A stretch of DNA of 62,348 bases from Maritimibacter sp. REDSEA-S28_B5 (GCA_001626765.1 LUOO01000103.1:1-62348); one strand, 5' to 3'; shown: positions 18,181 to 27,070, numbered from the stretch's first letter. A program made the numbers and translations. The notes: generated by a model not told the origin, from the letters alone.

Positions 18181-19063
18181 TCCGTCGCGCGACCTGCCGG
18201 GCCTTCTGACGTTCGCGCCAGACGGTGAAGACGCCCGCGCTGACGACGATGGCAGCGCCGAGCGCGACGTGCAGTTCTATCGTCTCGCCAAAGAAGCTGA
18301 CGGCAAGGATCGAGACGAAGACGAGCTGGAAATAGGCAAAGGGCTGCACCGCGCTCGCCTCGGCGACCTCGTAGCAGCGGATGAGCAGGTAGTGACCGAG
18401 CGCACCGGTGACGCAGAGTGCGGCCATCCAGATCCAGTCGGTTGGCGCCATTGGCTCCCAGAAGAAAACGCCGCCCAGCGTCGCGACGACCACGCCCGAA
18501 ATGCCGGTCCAGAAGAACGAGGTCGCGGCACTGTCCACCCGCGACACATAGCGCGTGGCAAGGCCGTAGATCGCAAAGAGCAGGGCAGCGCCAAGCGCGA
18601 TGAGGGCGTTCGGTGAAAAGACGGCGAAGCCCGGTTGCAGGATCACGAGGATGCCGATGAAGCCGGCCCCGATGGCCGCCCAGCGGCGCGGCCCGACCTT
18701 TTCCCCCAGCACCGGGCCAGAAAGCGCGGCGATCATCAGCGGGTAGGACGCGAAAAGCGCGTGGGTGGCGATGAGGCCGAGTTTGACGAAGGCGAGGATG
18801 GTGACCCAGATCTCGAACACGAGCAGAACGCCGCGTCCGATCTGAAGCCATGGCATGCCGGTGGCGGCGGCGGGCCGGATGCCGCCTGCGCTGCGCGAGG
18901 CGATGACGGTCACGAAGGCTGCGAAGAACCAGTAGCGGATCATCACGATCAGGAGCACGCTGTATTTGTCCGCGAGAAACCGCGACACGCCGTCCTGCGC
19001 CGCAAAGACGAAGACGGCGCCGAGCATCAGAAGGATGCCGGTGCGGTTGTCCTGCGTCTTCAT
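18155..19063 (-). CDS. DMT superfamily transporter (EamA family)
   Basis: A 302-aa protein with ten hydrophobic segments in two EamA repeats (ILLMLGAVFVFAAQDGVSRF first; second repeat around FFWTGISGVVVATLGGVFFW). It is a drug/metabolite-type exporter of unknown substrate. Its start overlaps the mnmD stop by four bases (ATGA), so it is downstream in the mnmD transcription unit. Confidence 0.88.
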   Translation of the reverse strand: MKTQDNRTGILLMLGAVFVFAAQDGVSRFLADKYSVLLIVMIRYWFFAAFVTVIASRSAGGIRPAAATGMPWLQIGRGVLLVFEIWVTILAFVKLGLIATHALFASYPLMIAALSGPVLGEKVGPRRWAAIGAGFIGILVILQPGFAVFSPNALIALGAALLFAIYGLATRYVSRVDSAATSFFWTGISGVVVATLGGVFFWEPMAPTDWIWMAALCVTGALGHYLLIRCYEVAEASAVQPFAYFQLVFVSILAVSFFGETIELHVALGAAIVVSAGVFTVWRERQKARQVARRITSVSADS

Positions 19064-19728
19064 GGCATCATCCGGGCGACGGTCATGTGGCGTTTACCGG
19101 CAAAGCCCGCGCGGCGTTCGACGGTGAAGCCCGCATCGGCCAGACTTCGCCTCACGAAACCCGCGGCGGTATAGGTGGCGGCGGTGCCCTGCGGCGCCGT
19201 ATGGTCAGCGACCTGGGCCATGAGGTCGGGCGACCAAAGCTCGGGGTTCTTGGCTGGGGAGAAGCCGTCGAGGAACCATGCGTCGGCCGTGCCCTGCCAT
19301 GTCGGCAGCAGGCCACGGGCATCCCCGATCAAGACTTTGACATCGAGCGGACCAAGGGTGAACCGTCGATCCCCTCGCGACCAGGCGGCAAGGAAGGGGT
19401 CGGCAATGGCGCGCGCCTCCGGAAAGTGGTCGAGCGCTCGGGCGATGTCGGCGGCAGTCATCGGGTAGGCTTCGAACGAGGTGAAGCGGACCGGGCCGGT
19501 GTCTTTCGCAGCGAGTGCCAAGGCCAGCATGTTGAGCCCGGTGCCGAATCCAAGCTCGGCCACGTGAAACCCCGGACGCAGGCGCGCGGGCAAGTCGTTG
19601 CCTGCAAGGAAGACATGCCGCGTCTCCTCCAGCCCGCCGTTCAAGCTGAAATAGGGGTCGTCGAAACGCGTCGAGACCGGGATCACCCCGTCGCGCCAAT
19701 CGAGCATCGCTGTCTGGTCGTCCTGCAT
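19060..19728 (-). CDS. mnmD: tRNA 5-methylaminomethyl-2-thiouridine methyltransferase (MnmC N-domain type)
   Basis: A 222-aa SAM-dependent methyltransferase equal to the N-terminal domain of bifunctional MnmC (DUF752). It contains DPYFSLNGGLEETRHVFL, the SAM motif VAELGFGTGLNMLAL and the catalytic-type block DAWFLDGFSPAKNPELWS. It carries out the last methylation of wobble U34 in mnm5s2U tRNAs. The oxidoreductase half is absent here but a candidate is encoded divergently 52 bases away. Confidence 0.9.
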   Translation of the reverse strand: MQDDQTAMLDWRDGVIPVSTRFDDPYFSLNGGLEETRHVFLAGNDLPARLRPGFHVAELGFGTGLNMLALALAAKDTGPVRFTSFEAYPMTAADIARALDHFPEARAIADPFLAAWSRGDRRFTLGPLDVKVLIGDARGLLPTWQGTADAWFLDGFSPAKNPELWSPDLMAQVADHTAPQGTAATYTAAGFVRRSLADAGFTVERRAGFAGKRHMTVARMMP

Positions 19729-19780
19729 CGCGTCCCCTAGAAGATCGTCAAAGGCATGACCGAGGGCAGGGAGCTTGGCA

Positions 19781-20806
19781 ATGGTGGACGTGACGGTTCT
19801 GGGGGCGGGGGCCTTTGGCCTCTCTTGCGCCTATGCCTGCGCCACGCGGGGCGCGCGCGTGCGAGTGATCGACCCGGCTGGCGTGGGCGGTGGTGCTTCG
19901 GGCGGCGTGGTCGGCGCGCTCGCCCCCCATGTGCCAGAGAACTGGAACCCTAAGAAAGCGTTCCAGTTCGAGGCGCTGGATCAGGGCGCGACGTTCTGGG
20001 GCGGGGTCGAGGCGATAGGCGGTGTAGCCGCGGGATATGCGCGCACAGGACGGCTGCAACCGATTGCGGATCAGAGGGCGTTGGAGCTTGCGCGGGCACG
20101 TGCTGTGACGGCGAGAGAGTTCTGGCAGGGGCAATATGTTTGGGAGGTCGTGGCGGCCCACGACTGGGGGCCGGTCTCGGCGACGGGGCTTTGGGTCCAC
20201 GACACGCTCACCGCCCGAATTGCACCCCATCGCGCTTGTGCGGCGCTGGCGGCGGCAGTGATCGCGCTGGGAGGCGAGGTTGTTCGCGAAGGGGTGCAAG
20301 AGGGCGCGGTCATCCATGCGACGGGCGCAGCGGGACTTGCGGCACTGGGCGCGCACTTCGGTAAACCGGTCGGGGCGGCGGTCAAGGGTCAGGCGGCAGT
20401 GTTGGCCTATGACGCGCGGGACTTGCCGCAGATCTTTGCGGAGACCGTGCATGTCATTCCCCATGCTGACGGGACGGTGGCGATAGGCTCGACCAGCGAG
20501 CGCGACTTTGCCGACCCGGCGACGACGGATGGACAGCTCGACGAAGTCATCGCGCGGGCGCGGGCGGCGGTGCCCGCGCTGGCGGAGGCGCCGGTGGTCC
20601 GGCGCTGGGCGGGGCTGCGGCCACGCGCCCGGACACGATCCCCGATCTTGGGAGCATGGCCGGATCGACCTGGGCATTTCGTGGCGAACGGCGGGTTCAA
20701 GATCGGCTTCGGGATCGCGCCGAAGGTGGGCGCGGTGCTGGCGGATCTCGTCTTGGATGGCTTGGACCGGGTACCCGATGGCTTTCGGGTCGAGGACAAC
20801 CTGTGA
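19781..20806 (+). CDS. FAD-dependent oxidoreductase, possible MnmC C-domain equivalent
   Basis: A 341-aa DAO-fold flavoprotein: N-terminal Rossmann motif VLGAGAFGLSCAYACATRG, then GGGASGGVVGALAPHVPENWN, and a C-terminal FAD contact region GGFKIGFGIAPKVG with RRWAGLRPRARTRSP. Related to glycine oxidase ThiO and the MnmC C-domain that removes carboxymethyl from cmnm5U34. Its head-to-head position with mnmD supports the tRNA role, but that is inference. ATG 19781 follows AGGGAG; TTG 19775 is also in frame. Confidence 0.7.
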   Translation: MVDVTVLGAGAFGLSCAYACATRGARVRVIDPAGVGGGASGGVVGALAPHVPENWNPKKAFQFEALDQGATFWGGVEAIGGVAAGYARTGRLQPIADQRALELARARAVTAREFWQGQYVWEVVAAHDWGPVSATGLWVHDTLTARIAPHRACAALAAAVIALGGEVVREGVQEGAVIHATGAAGLAALGAHFGKPVGAAVKGQAAVLAYDARDLPQIFAETVHVIPHADGTVAIGSTSERDFADPATTDGQLDEVIARARAAVPALAEAPVVRRWAGLRPRARTRSPILGAWPDRPGHFVANGGFKIGFGIAPKVGAVLADLVLDGLDRVPDGFRVEDNL

Positions 20807-20831
20807 GCCGCTATCGGGTTTGGGCAGAGCA

Positions 20832-20863
20832 AGGATTCCGGGATTCTAGAATTCTGGAATCCT
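20832..20863. repeat. 32-bp palindromic hairpin between convergent genes
   Basis: The two 16-base halves are complementary from end to end; the only departures are two positions that become G-U pairs in RNA. The centre is TCTAGA. It starts 26 bases after the flavoprotein gene stop and 49 bases before the end of tag. There is no T run, so a terminator role is uncertain. Confidence 0.6.
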
Positions 20864-20911
20864 GAAATGGCCAAGGTCCTGAGCTGGCTCGTCAAAAGTA
20901 TTGCGAAACCT

Positions 20912-21487
20912 TTAACCCTGCGCGGGCGGCGCTAGAGGTCCACGCGCCGGACAGCCGATCACGTGATCGTTGACCAGTCCGCAGGCCTGCATCCAGGCAT
21001 AGACGATGGTCGGGCCGCAGAACCTGAACCCGGCCTTCTTGAGGTCCCTGGACACCTGCGTCGATAGTGGCGTCGCGGCGGGGACCTGGGCCAGCGTCGC
21101 GAAATCGTTCACAATCGGTGCGCCACCGACATAGCTCCACATCCGGCCGGAAAACGCATCGGCCCCGCCCATGTCGAGATAGGCCTGCGCATTGCCTATG
21201 GTCGCCTCGATCTTGCCCCGGTGCCGGATGATGCCCTCGTCGCCCAGCAGGCGCAGGACCTCGGGTTCGTCCCATGTGGCGATGCGTTCAGGTTCGAACC
21301 CCTCGAAGGCCGCCCGGAAATTGTCGCGTTTGCGCAGGATCGTGATCCAGCTCAGACCGGCCTGAAACCCGTCAAGAATGAGCTTTTCCCAAAGCGCGCG
21401 GCCGTCCCGCTCCGGCACACCCCATTCGGTGTCGTGATAGGCCACATAAAGCGGATCGTCGCCGCACCAACCGCATCTTTCACCCAT
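20912..21487 (-). CDS. tag: DNA-3-methyladenine glycosylase I
   Basis: A 191-aa base-excision repair glycosylase. It begins MGERCGWCGDDPLYVAYHD, with the zinc-ligand cysteine region, followed by EWGVPERDGRALWEKLILDGFQAGLSWITIL; the C-terminal GFRFCGPTIVYAWMQACGLVNDHV is diagnostic of Tag. It removes 3-methyladenine from alkylated DNA. It diverges from the EAL gene across 78 bases. Confidence 0.95.
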   Translation of the reverse strand: MGERCGWCGDDPLYVAYHDTEWGVPERDGRALWEKLILDGFQAGLSWITILRKRDNFRAAFEGFEPERIATWDEPEVLRLLGDEGIIRHRGKIEATIGNAQAYLDMGGADAFSGRMWSYVGGAPIVNDFATLAQVPAATPLSTQVSRDLKKAGFRFCGPTIVYAWMQACGLVNDHVIGCPARGPLAPPAQG

Positions 21488-21565
21488 CTTTCCACCCCTC
21501 GAATACTGCCGACAATTTACCAGAAATGCGGAATTTTACAGCTTCTTAGCAGGTTAGCCGCAAAG

Positions 21566-22435
21566 ATGTCGGGACTTCAAATGCATGAGGGCGTCATGGC
21601 GAATCCGCATCTTCTCGATCCCGTCGATCCTGACCTCGAACTGTCGTCGCCGCTCACCATGGCGATTGCGCGGCGCGATCAGGATACGATGTCCATGGTG
21701 CGCCGGGCCGTCAAGGCGCGGCAGGTCATGCTCGCTTTCCAGCCGATCATGCAGGGACGGCATCCCGACCGCGTCGCCTTTCACGAAGGGCTGATCCGGG
21801 TCGTCGACCAGACAGGGCGGATAATCCCGGCCAAGGATTTCATTGACGTGGTCGAGCGTGAGGAACTGGGGCGGGTTCTCGACACGCTCGCCATTGACCT
21901 CGGGATGCAGGCGCTGGCGCAGGAGCCGTCGCTGCGCCTGTCGATCAACCTCTCGGCGCGGTCCATCGGCTATTCGAAATGGAAGCAGACTCTCCTGCGC
22001 TGGCTGCAAAGCGACCCGATGCTGGGCGAGCGTCTGATCCTCGAAATCACCGAACGGACCGCGATTGTTCTGCCCGAGCTTGTCCAGCACTTCATGTCGG
22101 AAATGCAGGGCTACGGCATATCCTTCGCCCTCGACGATTTCGGCGCGGGCTATACCGCCTTCCGCTATCTTCGGGATTTCTACTTCGACATCCTCAAGAT
22201 CGACGGCGAGTTCACCAGGGACATCGCCAACAACCCCGACAATCAGGTGATCTGTCAGGCCATGCTGTCGGTCGCACAGCATTTCGACATGATGACCGTG
22301 GCCGAGAACGTCGAGAACCGTGACGACGCGCTTTTTCTTGCCGAGGCGGGCTGCGATTTCCTGCAGGGGTTCTTTTTCGGTATGCCCACGGTCAAGCCCG
22401 CTTGGAAGCAGTCGGCGGAAAAGCGGCGCGCCTGA
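21566..22435 (+). CDS. Stand-alone EAL-domain c-di-GMP phosphodiesterase
   Basis: A 289-aa cytoplasmic protein made of one EAL domain (about residues 45-282). The signature reads E74-G-L, keeping the metal-binding glutamate. The other catalytic elements are intact: INLSARS, LEITER, DDFGAGYTAFRYL, LKIDGEF, AENVEN and QGFFFG. It is therefore probably an active phosphodiesterase lowering c-di-GMP. There is no sensor or GGDEF domain. Several in-frame ATGs (21566, 21581, 21596) leave the start uncertain. A 198-base gap separates it from phaA. Confidence 0.88.
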   Translation: MSGLQMHEGVMANPHLLDPVDPDLELSSPLTMAIARRDQDTMSMVRRAVKARQVMLAFQPIMQGRHPDRVAFHEGLIRVVDQTGRIIPAKDFIDVVEREELGRVLDTLAIDLGMQALAQEPSLRLSINLSARSIGYSKWKQTLLRWLQSDPMLGERLILEITERTAIVLPELVQHFMSEMQGYGISFALDDFGAGYTAFRYLRDFYFDILKIDGEFTRDIANNPDNQVICQAMLSVAQHFDMMTVAENVENRDDALFLAEAGCDFLQGFFFGMPTVKPAWKQSAEKRRA

Positions 22436-22633
22436 ACCTGTTTGGACCGGCCGGCCTTTCCGAACCATGTCGTCCGACGCGCCGCTTGATTCGTTCTGCG
22501 TTGCGGCATAGTCCTTTCGTCCAGTGGATGCAGGGAGGAGAATCGTGCGACGGGCACGGTGCATCCCATTGACCAATGTGGCGCGCCTTCCCACACTCGG
22601 CCCAAGCGTCACGTAACGAGGAGAGGACATCCC

Positions 22634-23809
22634 ATGACGAACGTCGTTATCGCCTCTGCTGCCCGCACCGCGGTCGGCAGTTTCAACGGTTCCTTTGCGG
22701 ACACCCCGGCCCATGACCTTGGCGCAACCGTGCTCGAGGCGCTGGTGGACCGCGCCGGGATCGAAAAGGCCGACGTGGATGAAACCATCCTCGGGCAGGT
22801 CCTGACCGGTGGCCAGGGCCAGAACCCGGCGCGCCAGGCGCATATCAACGCGGGCCTGCCCAAGGAAAGCGCCGCTTGGGGCATCAACCAAGTGTGCGGT
22901 TCGGGCCTGCGCGCCGTTGCGCTTGCTGCCCAGCACATCCAGCTTGGCGATGCGGGCATCGTCGCGGCCGGCGGTCAGGAAAACATGTCGCTGTCTCCCC
23001 ACGTTGCGCACCTGCGGGCGGGTCACAAAATGGGCGACATGAAGTTCATCGACTCCATGATCAAGGATGGCCTTTGGGATGCTTTCAACGGCTACCACAT
23101 GGGCCAGACCGCCGAGAATGTCGCCGAGCAATGGCAGATCACCCGCGACATGCAGGACGAATTCGCCGTTGCTTCGCAGAACAAGGCGGAAGCGGCGCTA
23201 AAGGCGGGCAAGTTCGCGGACGAGATTGTCCCTTTCACCGTCAAGACCCGCAAGGGCGAGACCATCGTTGATGCCGACGAATACATCCGGCATGGCGCGA
23301 CCATCGAAGCCATGCAAAAGCTCCGCCCGGCTTTCACCAAGGACGGTTCGGTAACGGCGGCCAATGCGTCGGGCATCAACGACGGTGCTGCCGCTGCGCT
23401 GCTCATGTCGGCGGACGAGGCCGAGCGTCGCGGAATTGAGCCGCTCGCCCGCATCGCCTCCTACGCCACCGCCGGTCTCGACCCGTCAATCATGGGTGTC
23501 GGGCCGATCTTCGCCTCGCGCAAGGCACTGGAAAAGGCGGGCTGGAAAGCCTCGGACCTCGACCTCGTCGAGGCGAACGAAGCCTTCGCCGCTCAGGCCT
23601 GCGCGGTGAACAAGGACATGGATTGGGATCCGGCGATCGTGAACGTGAACGGCGGCGCCATCGCGATTGGTCACCCGATCGGCGCCTCGGGTGCCCGCAT
23701 CCTCAACACCCTGCTCTTCGAAATGAAGCGGCGCGGTGCGAAAAAGGGGCTCGCCACCCTCTGCATCGGCGGCGGAATGGGCGTGGCCATGTGCCTCGAA
23801 CGTCCGTGA
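22634..23809 (+). CDS. phaA: Acetyl-CoA C-acetyltransferase (beta-ketothiolase)
   Basis: A 391-aa thiolase with all three catalytic residues: Cys88 in [11 protein letters not shown], His347 in [11 protein letters not shown] and Cys377 in LCIGGGMG. It condenses two acetyl-CoA to acetoacetyl-CoA, the first step of polyhydroxybutyrate and of the ethylmalonyl-CoA pathway. The ATG at 22634 has GAGGAGAGG upstream. It is followed by a strong terminator and then phaB, so phaA is at least partly transcribed alone. Confidence 0.95.
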   Translation: MTNVVIASAARTAVGSFNGSFADTPAHDLGATVLEALVDRAGIEKADVDETILGQVLTGGQGQNPARQAHINAGLPKESAAWGINQVCGSGLRAVALAAQHIQLGDAGIVAAGGQENMSLSPHVAHLRAGHKMGDMKFIDSMIKDGLWDAFNGYHMGQTAENVAEQWQITRDMQDEFAVASQNKAEAALKAGKFADEIVPFTVKTRKGETIVDADEYIRHGATIEAMQKLRPAFTKDGSVTAANASGINDGAAAALLMSADEAERRGIEPLARIASYATAGLDPSIMGVGPIFASRKALEKAGWKASDLDLVEANEAFAAQACAVNKDMDWDPAIVNVNGGAIAIGHPIGASGARILNTLLFEMKRRGAKKGLATLCIGGGMGVAMCLERP

Positions 23810-23820
23810 CGACCTTAACG

Positions 23821-23845
23821 AAAGGGCGCTTCGGCGCCCTTTTTT
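23821..23845 (+). terminator. Rho-independent terminator after phaA
   Basis: AAAGGGCGC, a TTCG tetraloop, then GCGCCCTTT run straight into a T tract, 12 bases after the phaA stop. A UUCG loop makes this a very stable hairpin. Confidence 0.92.
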
Positions 23846-23848
23846 GTG

Positions 23849-23860
23849 CTGCAACCGCAG
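23849..23860. promoter_or_regulatory. PhaR-like operator upstream of phaB
   Basis: CTGC-AACC-GCAG matches exactly the CTGC-N3/4-GCAG element described for PhaR, the PHB-responsive repressor of Paracoccus and Rhodobacter. It lies 84 bases before the phaB start. A perfect 16-bp palindrome (ATTATTGCGCAATAAT) follows at 23862-23877. That PhaR binds here is inference. Confidence 0.5.
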
Positions 23861-23861
23861 A

Positions 23862-23877
23862 ATTATTGCGCAATAAT
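23862..23877. repeat. Perfect 16-bp palindrome in the phaB promoter region
   Basis: ATTATTGCGCAATAAT is self-complementary over its full length and starts one base after the PhaR-like box. Its core TTGCGCAA resembles the palindrome upstream of pckA. It may be a second operator. Confidence 0.5.
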
Positions 23878-23943
23878 ATTGCGTGCATGCAGCGTTCAAG
23901 GTAACAGAGTTACCTAAGTGAATCAAAGACGGGAGGATACACC

Positions 23944-24666
23944 ATGGCACGAGTGGCACTGGTGACAGGCGGATCACGCGGTATCGGGGAAGCGATTTCC
24001 AAGGCGCTCAAGTCGGCGGGCTATGAGGTTGCGGCGACCTATGCCGGCAACGACGAGGCAGCGAAGAAGTTCACCGAGGAAACCGGCATCAAGACCTACA
24101 AATGGAACGTGGCCGACTACGACTCGTCAAAGGCGGGAATCGAACAGGTCGAGGCCGATCTGGGTCCCATCGACGTCGTTGTGGCGAACGCTGGCATCAC
24201 CCGTGACGCGCCGTTCCACAAGATGACGCCCGAGCAGTGGCACCAGGTGATCGACACGAACCTCACGGGCGTGTTCAACACTGTGCACCCGGTGTGGCCG
24301 GGGATGCGTGAGCGCAAGTTCGGCCGCGTGATCGTCATTTCGTCGATCAACGGCCAGAAGGGCCAGTTCGGCCAGGTGAACTATGCCGCGACCAAGGCGG
24401 GCGACCTGGGCATCGTCAAATCGCTCGCGCAGGAAGGTGCGCGTGCGGGCATCACCGCCAACGCGATCTGCCCGGGCTACATCGCGACCGAGATGGTGAT
24501 GGCTATGCCGGAAAAAGTGCGCGAGAGCATCGTCGGCGGCATTCCCGCCGGTCGCCTGGGCGAACCCGAGGAGATCGCGCGCTGCGTCGTCTTCCTCGCC
24601 GGCGAGGATGCGGGCTTCATCAACGGGTCCACGATCACGGCGAACGGCGCGCAACATCTCGTTTGA
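23944..24666 (+). CDS. phaB: Acetoacetyl-CoA reductase
   Basis: A 240-aa short-chain dehydrogenase: cofactor motif VTGGSRGIG (residues 8-16), NAGI at 82-85, catalytic Ser134, Tyr147 and Lys151 (YAATK). It uses NADPH to make (R)-3-hydroxybutyryl-CoA for polyhydroxybutyrate and for the ethylmalonyl-CoA pathway. GGGAGG lies upstream of the ATG. It has its own upstream control region and terminator, separate from phaA. Confidence 0.95.
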   Translation: MARVALVTGGSRGIGEAISKALKSAGYEVAATYAGNDEAAKKFTEETGIKTYKWNVADYDSSKAGIEQVEADLGPIDVVVANAGITRDAPFHKMTPEQWHQVIDTNLTGVFNTVHPVWPGMRERKFGRVIVISSINGQKGQFGQVNYAATKAGDLGIVKSLAQEGARAGITANAICPGYIATEMVMAMPEKVRESIVGGIPAGRLGEPEEIARCVVFLAGEDAGFINGSTITANGAQHLV

Positions 24667-24701
24667 CGCGGCCTCGGCCTGAACACGCGGCCTGAACACA
24701 A

Positions 24702-24730
24702 GAAACCGGCCTTTCGGGGCCGGTTTTTTC
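24702..24730 (+). terminator. Rho-independent terminator after phaB
   Basis: AACCGGCC and GGCCGGTT pair around a 6-base loop and run into six T residues, 36 bases after the phaB stop. Confidence 0.92.
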
Positions 24731-24745
24731 ATGCCATGAGCGCGT

Positions 24746-25618
24746 ATGATCCATCGCGCGACACTCATCGGTTTCACCGCCGTCCTGCTCTGGGCGCTGT
24801 TGGCGCTGTTCACCGTCGGGACCGCCCCGGTGCCGCCCTTGCAACTGAACGCGATCTGCTTTGCCATCGGCGGCGGGATCGGCGTGGTCTGGGTCAGTGC
24901 GACAGGCGGTTGGGCGCGCCTGCGCGGCGTGTCCGTCTGGGTCTACCTGTTCGGCACGGTCGGTCTGTTCGGCTACCATTTCCTATATTTCTCGGCGCTG
25001 CGGAATGCGCCCGCGGCGGAAGCGGGGCTCATCGCCTATCTCTGGCCGCTGCTCATCGTACTTTTCTCGGGCCTCTTGCCGGGCGAGCGTCTGAGTGCAG
25101 GGCATCTGGTCGGTGCAGTGGTGAGCTTTGTCGGGGCGGCGCTGTTGCTCGCCCGAGGGGAGGTTGGGTTCTCGAGCCACTATACGCTCGGGTATGTTCT
25201 GGCCGGGCTTTGCGCGCTGACATGGTCGAGCTATTCGGTGCTGTCACGCAGGCTCGGGACTGTGCCCACCGATGTGGTCGCGGTCTACTGCTTGGCGACG
25301 GCGATCCTGTCGCTCGTCGCTCACCTCGCGGTCGAGGTTACGGCTTGGCCGTCCACCGCACTGGGATGGGCGTCAATCATCGGACTGGGCCTGGGCCCGG
25401 TCGGGATCGCCTTTTATACATGGGACATCGGCGTCAAGCGCGGGAATATCCAGTTGCTCGGCACCGCGAGCTATGCCGCACCGCTTTTGTCCACTGTCGT
25501 ATTGATCTTGGCCGGGATTGCCCGGCCAAGCGCAGTGCTCATTCTCGCGGCCATACTGATCACGGCGGGTGCTGTCATCGCAGCGCTCGCGGGACGTAGA
25601 ACCGGCGATGTGGGATAG
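24746..25618 (+). CDS. DMT superfamily transporter (EamA family)
   Basis: A 290-aa protein with ten hydrophobic helices in two EamA repeats (VLLWALLALFTVGTAPVPP first; SIIGLGLGPVGIAFYTWDIGVKRGN in the second). The motif ALRNAPAAEAGLIAYLWPLLIVLFSG is typical of YddG-like aromatic amino acid and metabolite exporters, but the substrate is not certain. It begins 16 bases after the phaB terminator and ends nine bases from the convergent DUF465 gene. Confidence 0.88.
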   Translation: MIHRATLIGFTAVLLWALLALFTVGTAPVPPLQLNAICFAIGGGIGVVWVSATGGWARLRGVSVWVYLFGTVGLFGYHFLYFSALRNAPAAEAGLIAYLWPLLIVLFSGLLPGERLSAGHLVGAVVSFVGAALLLARGEVGFSSHYTLGYVLAGLCALTWSSYSVLSRRLGTVPTDVVAVYCLATAILSLVAHLAVEVTAWPSTALGWASIIGLGLGPVGIAFYTWDIGVKRGNIQLLGTASYAAPLLSTVVLILAGIARPSAVLILAAILITAGAVIAALAGRRTGDVG

Positions 25619-25627
25619 GCTCTGAAA

Positions 25628-25795
25628 TCAGGTCATTGCCAGGCGCTCGATCTCATCCTTGAGACGGAGCTTCTGTTTTTTCAGAGCTTTGATTTCTGTG
25701 TCCGGAACGCTCGGGCTGCGCTGGGCGGCTTCGACCTTGTCCGAAAGGGCTGCGTGTTTACGACGGAGTTCCTGCAAGCGGGAGCTCAAGTCCAT
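25628..25795 (-). CDS. DUF465 (YdcH-like) small helical protein
   Basis: A 55-aa, highly charged helical hairpin, MDLSSRLQELRRKHAALSD followed by IKALKKQKLRLKDEIERL near the end, matching DUF465. AAGGAGG just upstream of the ATG fixes the start, although the frame is open further upstream. The family is widespread in alphaproteobacteria and of unknown function. Confidence 0.88.
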   Translation of the reverse strand: MDLSSRLQELRRKHAALSDKVEAAQRSPSVPDTEIKALKKQKLRLKDEIERLAMT

Positions 25796-26001
25796 GACAT
25801 CCTCCTTTTCTGAAATCGCAGGTTGATTGCAGCATGAAATTCGAGTCGTGTCATCAAATCGTTGCAAATACGTTGGTCGTGGCAAACAAATGCCTAAGAG
25901 CCGCGGTCCTTCGCGCAGGATTATTTCAACGCGCTTCACGCCTTCATACCCGGCCGTCCGGGGCCTGGGACACCTGTACGGGCATCGAGCGGTCTATGGG
26001 C

Positions 26002-26769
26002 CTACCACAGCGGTAGATGGGCACCGTCGCGCAGGATCGCGGAAACTTCGCGCCGGTAGCTTTCCACGTCGCCCACGTGTTCGGCTCCATCATGCAGGAT
26101 GAGCGGCGCGGCGAGACGAAACGCCCCGCGTCCGCCCTTGCGCGCCGTGACCAGCACCAGCACGGCGGCGCGCCCCTCGCGCGGGAGGAGCGGTTTGACG
26201 AGAACCGATCCGAGGCGGTCGTCCATCGCGCCCAGAATCTCGGGCAAGCGTTCGGCCTTCTGGATCAAGGTCAGATATCCGCGAGGTTTGAGGCGCTTCG
26301 TGGCGACGTCGATCCAGACCGCGAGCGGCGTATCCTCGAACAGCGCCGCCTCGCGTCCCGGATCGTCCGACGGGGTCGAGCGTTCGCGCAAATGGTAGGG
26401 CGGGTTCATGATGACGTGATCGAAACTTTCCTCCTTCACCTCGGCGGGGAGGGTGGCAAGATCGGCCGCGACCACATCCATCTCGATGTTGTTGTCGAAT
26501 GCGTTGATGCGGGCGAGATCCGCGTAGTCCTGCTGCCGTTCCACGCCCACGACCCGTAACCCCTTGACCCGGGTGGCCAGACAGAGCGCGGCGGCACCTG
26601 CGCCACAGCCGAGATCAAGCACGCTTTCCCCCGAATGGGCAGAAATCGAGGCGGCAAGAAATACGGGGTCCACCCCGGCGCGGTAGCCGTCGCGTGGTTG
26701 TTTCAATTTCAACTGGCCGCCCAGAAACTTGTCTTCCGTCACCACGCTGCGGGCAAATCCCATGCTCAT
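26002..26769 (-). CDS. trmN6: TrmN6-like adenine-N6 methyltransferase
   Basis: A 255-aa SAM-dependent methyltransferase starting with the family block KFLGGQLKLKQPRDGYRAGVD. The SAM site is VLDLGCGAGAAALCLA and the catalytic motif is NPPY, as in amino-adenine methyltransferases. It is similar to E. coli TrmN6 (YfiC), which modifies A37 of tRNA-Val; the actual substrate is inferred. The start overlaps the DUF2007 stop by four bases. Confidence 0.82.
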   Translation of the reverse strand: MSMGFARSVVTEDKFLGGQLKLKQPRDGYRAGVDPVFLAASISAHSGESVLDLGCGAGAAALCLATRVKGLRVVGVERQQDYADLARINAFDNNIEMDVVAADLATLPAEVKEESFDHVIMNPPYHLRERSTPSDDPGREAALFEDTPLAVWIDVATKRLKPRGYLTLIQKAERLPEILGAMDDRLGSVLVKPLLPREGRAAVLVLVTARKGGRGAFRLAAPLILHDGAEHVGDVESYRREVSAILRDGAHLPLW

Positions 26770-26984
26770 GTCTCCTCGACGTCGATACCCAGATCACGCA
26801 GGATTCTTACGGCCCGCGCATATTCATCGGAAGCGACCATAAGACGACGAGGTAAAATTCCTATTGATCCCTCAAGGGCGCTCATGTGGACGTCCAAAGG
26901 AATAGCCTCTATACCTTCTCCGTCCAGCATGGCGCTGGCAAAGGCGATGACGGTCGGGTCATTCGTGCGCAGAACCTCTTTCAT
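26766..26984 (-). CDS. DUF2007 putative signal-transducing protein
   Basis: A 72-aa protein, MKEVLRTNDPTVIAFASAML to GIDVEET, matching the DUF2007 (GlnB-like ferredoxin-fold) family. It is translationally coupled to the methyltransferase gene by an ATGA overlap. No specific function is known. Confidence 0.8.
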   Translation of the reverse strand: MKEVLRTNDPTVIAFASAMLDGEGIEAIPLDVHMSALEGSIGILPRRLMVASDEYARAVRILRDLGIDVEET

Positions 26985-27070
26985 GCTGAGGGTTTACGGC
27001 GTATCCCGGCCCGGTGTCGAGACATCTGTCGAGAGGGGCGGGGGCTTCCGCCGACGGGGCAAGCAGGATC

